DNA of 8,490 nucleotides. Source: an uncultured Parvularculaceae bacterium. Lineage in GTDB: Bacteria > Pseudomonadota > Alphaproteobacteria > Caulobacterales > Parvularculaceae. The first letter of the stretch is position 1, and every line of letters begins with the position of its first letter. Positions 5,783 through 8,490 of the stretch are shown here, piece after piece. The notes beneath the pieces are model-generated. The model was not told the DNA's origin. It made no database searches and worked only from the letters and a program-made list of their open reading frames with translations. The stretch lies in the NCBI GenBank assembly GCA_947259815.1, contig CAMYNO010000359.1:1-8490 (forward strand). The letters run 5' to 3'. Both the position numbers and the translations under genes were made by a program.

Positions 5783-8490
5783 GCGGCGCCGCCGCTCCTT
5801 CAATGTTTGATGGGCCGACGCCGCGTATCTTCTCCATCAGTCCGCAATTGCCGTTCCTTAAAGAGTTGGCGCGATCAATATATTCCGGCACTGCTGGCAA
5901 TCCGGCGGCGATGGCCGATTATGAAATCTATTTGCCGACGCGGCGCGCTGTTCGCGCTCTGATTGATTGTTTTGTTGAGATCGTCGGCGCGGGCAGCGCG
6001 ACAATCCTGCCAAAAATTCGCGCTATCGGTGATGTCGATGAGGAAGAGGCAGGGCTCTTTAAGGGGATGGCGCCCGACGAACTGGAATTACCGCCTGCGA
6101 TCTCCGGCATTGAGAGAAAGTTGATATTGGCGAAGCTCGTTGCCGCCAGGAACATCGCTTCCGGCGGAACTGGGTCTTTTGTGAGTGCGCTTGCGGCTGC
6201 CGGCGAACTCGCGCTCTTGCTGGAGTCGCTATACACGGAAGAAATTGATCCAGAGGTATTGTCTCGTACTGCGCCGGACGATTTGGCTCAGCATTGGGCG
6301 AAAAGTCTGGAATTTCTTGAAATTGTAACGCACGCATGGCCGCAATACCTGCAGCAGATTGACCGCATCGATCCGGCGGCTCGCCGGGTCGCTCTCATTA
6401 ATCGCCTTGTTGAATCATATCGCGCCCAACCGCCCGAGCACCCTGTGATTGTCGCCGGGACAACAGGTTCGACGCCGGCGGTCGCGCGGCTCATGAGCAT
6501 TGTCTCTACCTTAAGCAAGGGCTGTGTAATTCTTCCCGGCGTTGATCTTGATGCGGATGAGGCGACGTGGCGTGTCATTGACGATCCGCATCCGCAAAGT
6601 GGGTTAAAGCATCTGATTGAAGGGGGCTTGGGGTGCGGGCGGAGTGATGTAGTCCCTTGGGCGGCGTTGGATGGTCAATGTTCTCCGCTACGCACTGAAG
6701 TTGTCAATGTTGCCTTGAGACCTGCGGCGGCAACCGACAGTTGGCGAGACTGGGCAGATGCTTTTCGCGCGCGTGCGAATAAGTTCGACGCAGCGCTCAA
6801 GGGTTTAACATTAGTCGAAATGCAGGATGAGGAACGCGAAGCAGATGCGATAGCACTGAAAATTCGCGAAGTCTTGAATGACCCCGGTAGAACGGTGTTT
6901 CTCGTGACGCCGGATCGCGATCTTGCCCGTCGCGTTGCGAGCAAGCTTAAGCGATGGGAAATTGACGTTGATGACAGCGCCGGTATTCCGTTCGGAAACA
7001 CACAATGCGGCGGGTTTCTTCGGCTTATTGCCCGCCTGTTAAACGACCCGGCCAATGCGGCGGCATTAGCGGCCGTGATGCGACATCCATTGTTTAGTTA
7101 TGGCGCCAGTGATGCAGAGCGCAACGCCATGGTGAACGGCGGTGATATCGCCTTGCGCGGCGTAGCGCCAGAAACACTTGAGGAAATAGCTAAACGTCTG
7201 TCGAATGCCGGCGCTTTCTCCGAACGGCTTTTATCAATAGCCGACACTTTGCATGCGGCAACCGCTGAAACCAAATCGTTTGCATCGTTATTGAATGCAC
7301 ATATTGCGATAGCGGAAGCGTTTGCATCAACGGATCAAGAAAGCGGCGCAGATCGATTATGGCGCGGTGAAGACGGCGAATGTGGCGCCGCGCGCATTGC
7401 CGATCTGCAGGACGCCGCAAGTCTAATCGAACAAGTTGCGATTGATGAATATGATGACTTTTTCGATCAGGTCATTGCTGATGTTACGGTGCACCGCCGT
7501 GTTGGAACGCATCCGCGGGTTGCTATATTAGGCCCTCTTGAGGCGCGCCTGCAGACGGCAGATACGATTATCCTGGGCGGGCTAAACGAAGGCATATGGC
7601 CGCGTGACGCAGCAATAGATGCGTTTCTGTCACGCGGTATGCGACGCGCTGCGGGTTTGCCGTCCCCGGAAAGGCGCATTGGCCTTTCCGCCCATGACTT
7701 CGCACAGTTGAGCGCTGCGCCGAATGTGATGTTGACGCGATCGAAAAAATCCGGCGGCAAGCCAGCGACGGCGTCACGCTGGATTATTCGTCTTAAAAAT
7801 ATTTTGCAGGGCGCCGGCGCATTGGAGGCGGTTGATTGCAGCAAGAAATTTCAACGACTTGCAGAGCATCTCGACGATGCGCCGATTTCTCCGTTACGTT
7901 ATGTTTCTCCGCGCCCGCCAGTTCCTGCGCGTCCGGTGAAGTTTTCTGTTACCCGTATTGAAACTCTTCTACGCGATCCATATTCAATTTACGCCGAACA
8001 AATTATTCGGTTGAGAAAACTCGATGAATTTAACGAATCTGTCGATCAACGACAGGTCGGAAATTTGTTTCATGCTGTGCTTGAGCGTTTCGTAAAGAGT
8101 GCGCCGCCAGGTGATCGCACTGCTTCCGTTGAGCGCTTGGTTAAGCTGTTTGAAGAAGCGGCAATCGAAACGGGATTCGGCGCCGCGCACCTGCCATTCT
8201 GGCGCGCGCGCGCACGCGACGCTTTTGAATGGTTTGCAGAATGGGATTCTGCACGACGCCTCGAAGGCGCACCGGTGATTATTGAGCAACGCGGCGCGCA
8301 TGAATTTGAGCATAGCGGTATAAAATACACCCTGTCTGCAAAGGCGGATCGCATCGATTTATTGCACGATGAGAAGGTCGCAATTTACGATTATAAAACC
8401 GGCGAGCCGCCTCCGACAAAAAAACAGGAACGGAAATTTAGCCCGCAATTGCCTTTAACTGCGCTGATTGTCCGTGCCGGGGGATTTGAC
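5779..8490 (+). CDS. addB: Double-strand break repair protein AddB, alphaproteobacterial type (partial, C-terminus cut)
   Basis: Subunit of the AddAB helicase-nuclease that resects double-strand ends for RecA loading. 904 codons are open to the right edge; relatives are about 1000 residues, so roughly the last tenth is missing. The N-terminus has YLPTRRAVRAL (51-61) but no Walker A loop. VIVAGTTGST (223-232) and GCVILPG (248-254) are typical of the alphaproteobacterial family, as is GLNEGIWP (601-608) followed by SPERRIGLSAHDFAQL. The C-terminal RecB-type nuclease domain begins near 722 (FSVTRIETLLRDPYSIYA). It carries NLFHAVLERF with His765, SAKADRI with Asp857, and IYDYKTG with Asp871 and Lys873, the catalytic set. 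The position that is an Fe-S cysteine in Bacillus AddB appears to be Asp733. ATG overlaps the murU stop (ATGA), with no strong ribosome binding site, so translation is probably coupled. addA is expected directly downstream. Confidence 0.93.
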   Translation, partial: MSGAAAPSMFDGPTPRIFSISPQLPFLKELARSIYSGTAGNPAAMADYEIYLPTRRAVRALIDCFVEIVGAGSATILPKIRAIGDVDEEEAGLFKGMAPDELELPPAISGIERKLILAKLVAARNIASGGTGSFVSALAAAGELALLLESLYTEEIDPEVLSRTAPDDLAQHWAKSLEFLEIVTHAWPQYLQQIDRIDPAARRVALINRLVESYRAQPPEHPVIVAGTTGSTPAVARLMSIVSTLSKGCVILPGVDLDADEATWRVIDDPHPQSGLKHLIEGGLGCGRSDVVPWAALDGQCSPLRTEVVNVALRPAAATDSWRDWADAFRARANKFDAALKGLTLVEMQDEEREADAIALKIREVLNDPGRTVFLVTPDRDLARRVASKLKRWEIDVDDSAGIPFGNTQCGGFLRLIARLLNDPANAAALAAVMRHPLFSYGASDAERNAMVNGGDIALRGVAPETLEEIAKRLSNAGAFSERLLSIADTLHAATAETKSFASLLNAHIAIAEAFASTDQESGADRLWRGEDGECGAARIADLQDAASLIEQVAIDEYDDFFDQVIADVTVHRRVGTHPRVAILGPLEARLQTADTIILGGLNEGIWPRDAAIDAFLSRGMRRAAGLPSPERRIGLSAHDFAQLSAAPNVMLTRSKKSGGKPATASRWIIRLKNILQGAGALEAVDCSKKFQRLAEHLDDAPISPLRYVSPRPPVPARPVKFSVTRIETLLRDPYSIYAEQIIRLRKLDEFNESVDQRQVGNLFHAVLERFVKSAPPGDRTASVERLVKLFEEAAIETGFGAAHLPFWRARARDAFEWFAEWDSARRLEGAPVIIEQRGAHEFEHSGIKYTLSAKADRIDLLHDEKVAIYDYKTGEPPPTKKQERKFSPQLPLTALIVRAGGFD

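Noticed and set aside
8202..8218. Seventeen bases of alternating purine and pyrimidine, mostly GC
   Set aside because: It could in principle form Z-DNA, but it encodes an ordinary Arg/Ala stretch (WRARARDAF) of AddB and is explained by codon choice.

Overview
The window reads as chromosomal DNA of an alphaproteobacterium with moderate GC. The assignment rests on the order tsaE, amgK, murU, addB on one strand, on an alphaproteobacterial-type AddB without the Firmicutes ATP-binding and Fe-S motifs, on an MmcB-family protein and on an adrenodoxin-type ferredoxin. I would not go below class level. No mobile element, CRISPR array, rRNA or tRNA was recognised, coding density is high, and no gap between genes exceeds about 160 bases.

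Layout, left to right. (1) Minus strand, 1-1183: the N-terminal half of a PhoR-like membrane sensor histidine kinase, cut by the left edge just after its phospho-acceptor histidine, preceded by a small four-helix membrane protein of unknown function. (2) Plus strand, 1300-2514: a secreted, probably lipid-anchored PQQ-dependent aldose dehydrogenase of the YliI/Asd type. Its stop codon lies two bases from that of the convergent next gene. (3) Minus strand, 2517-3328: a [2Fe-2S] ferredoxin followed by an MmcB-family nuclease-fold DNA repair protein, probably one transcript. (4) Plus strand, 3489 to the right edge: tsaE (tRNA t6A synthesis), amgK and murU (cell-wall amino sugar recycling) and addB (double-strand break repair), separated by 3 bases or joined by ATGA stop/start overlaps. 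AddB is open at the right edge.

How the genes work together: AmgK and MurU catalyse consecutive steps, phosphorylating free MurNAc and then making UDP-MurNAc, which lets the cell rebuild a peptidoglycan precursor from turnover products. AddB is expected to need AddA, probably just beyond the right edge. TsaE, at the head of the operon, serves an unrelated tRNA pathway. The region looks like a conserved housekeeping segment. I did not find convincing evidence of a wholly new system. The points worth a second look are the uncharacterised membrane protein beside the histidine kinase, the ferredoxin-MmcB pairing, and missing motifs in AddB.
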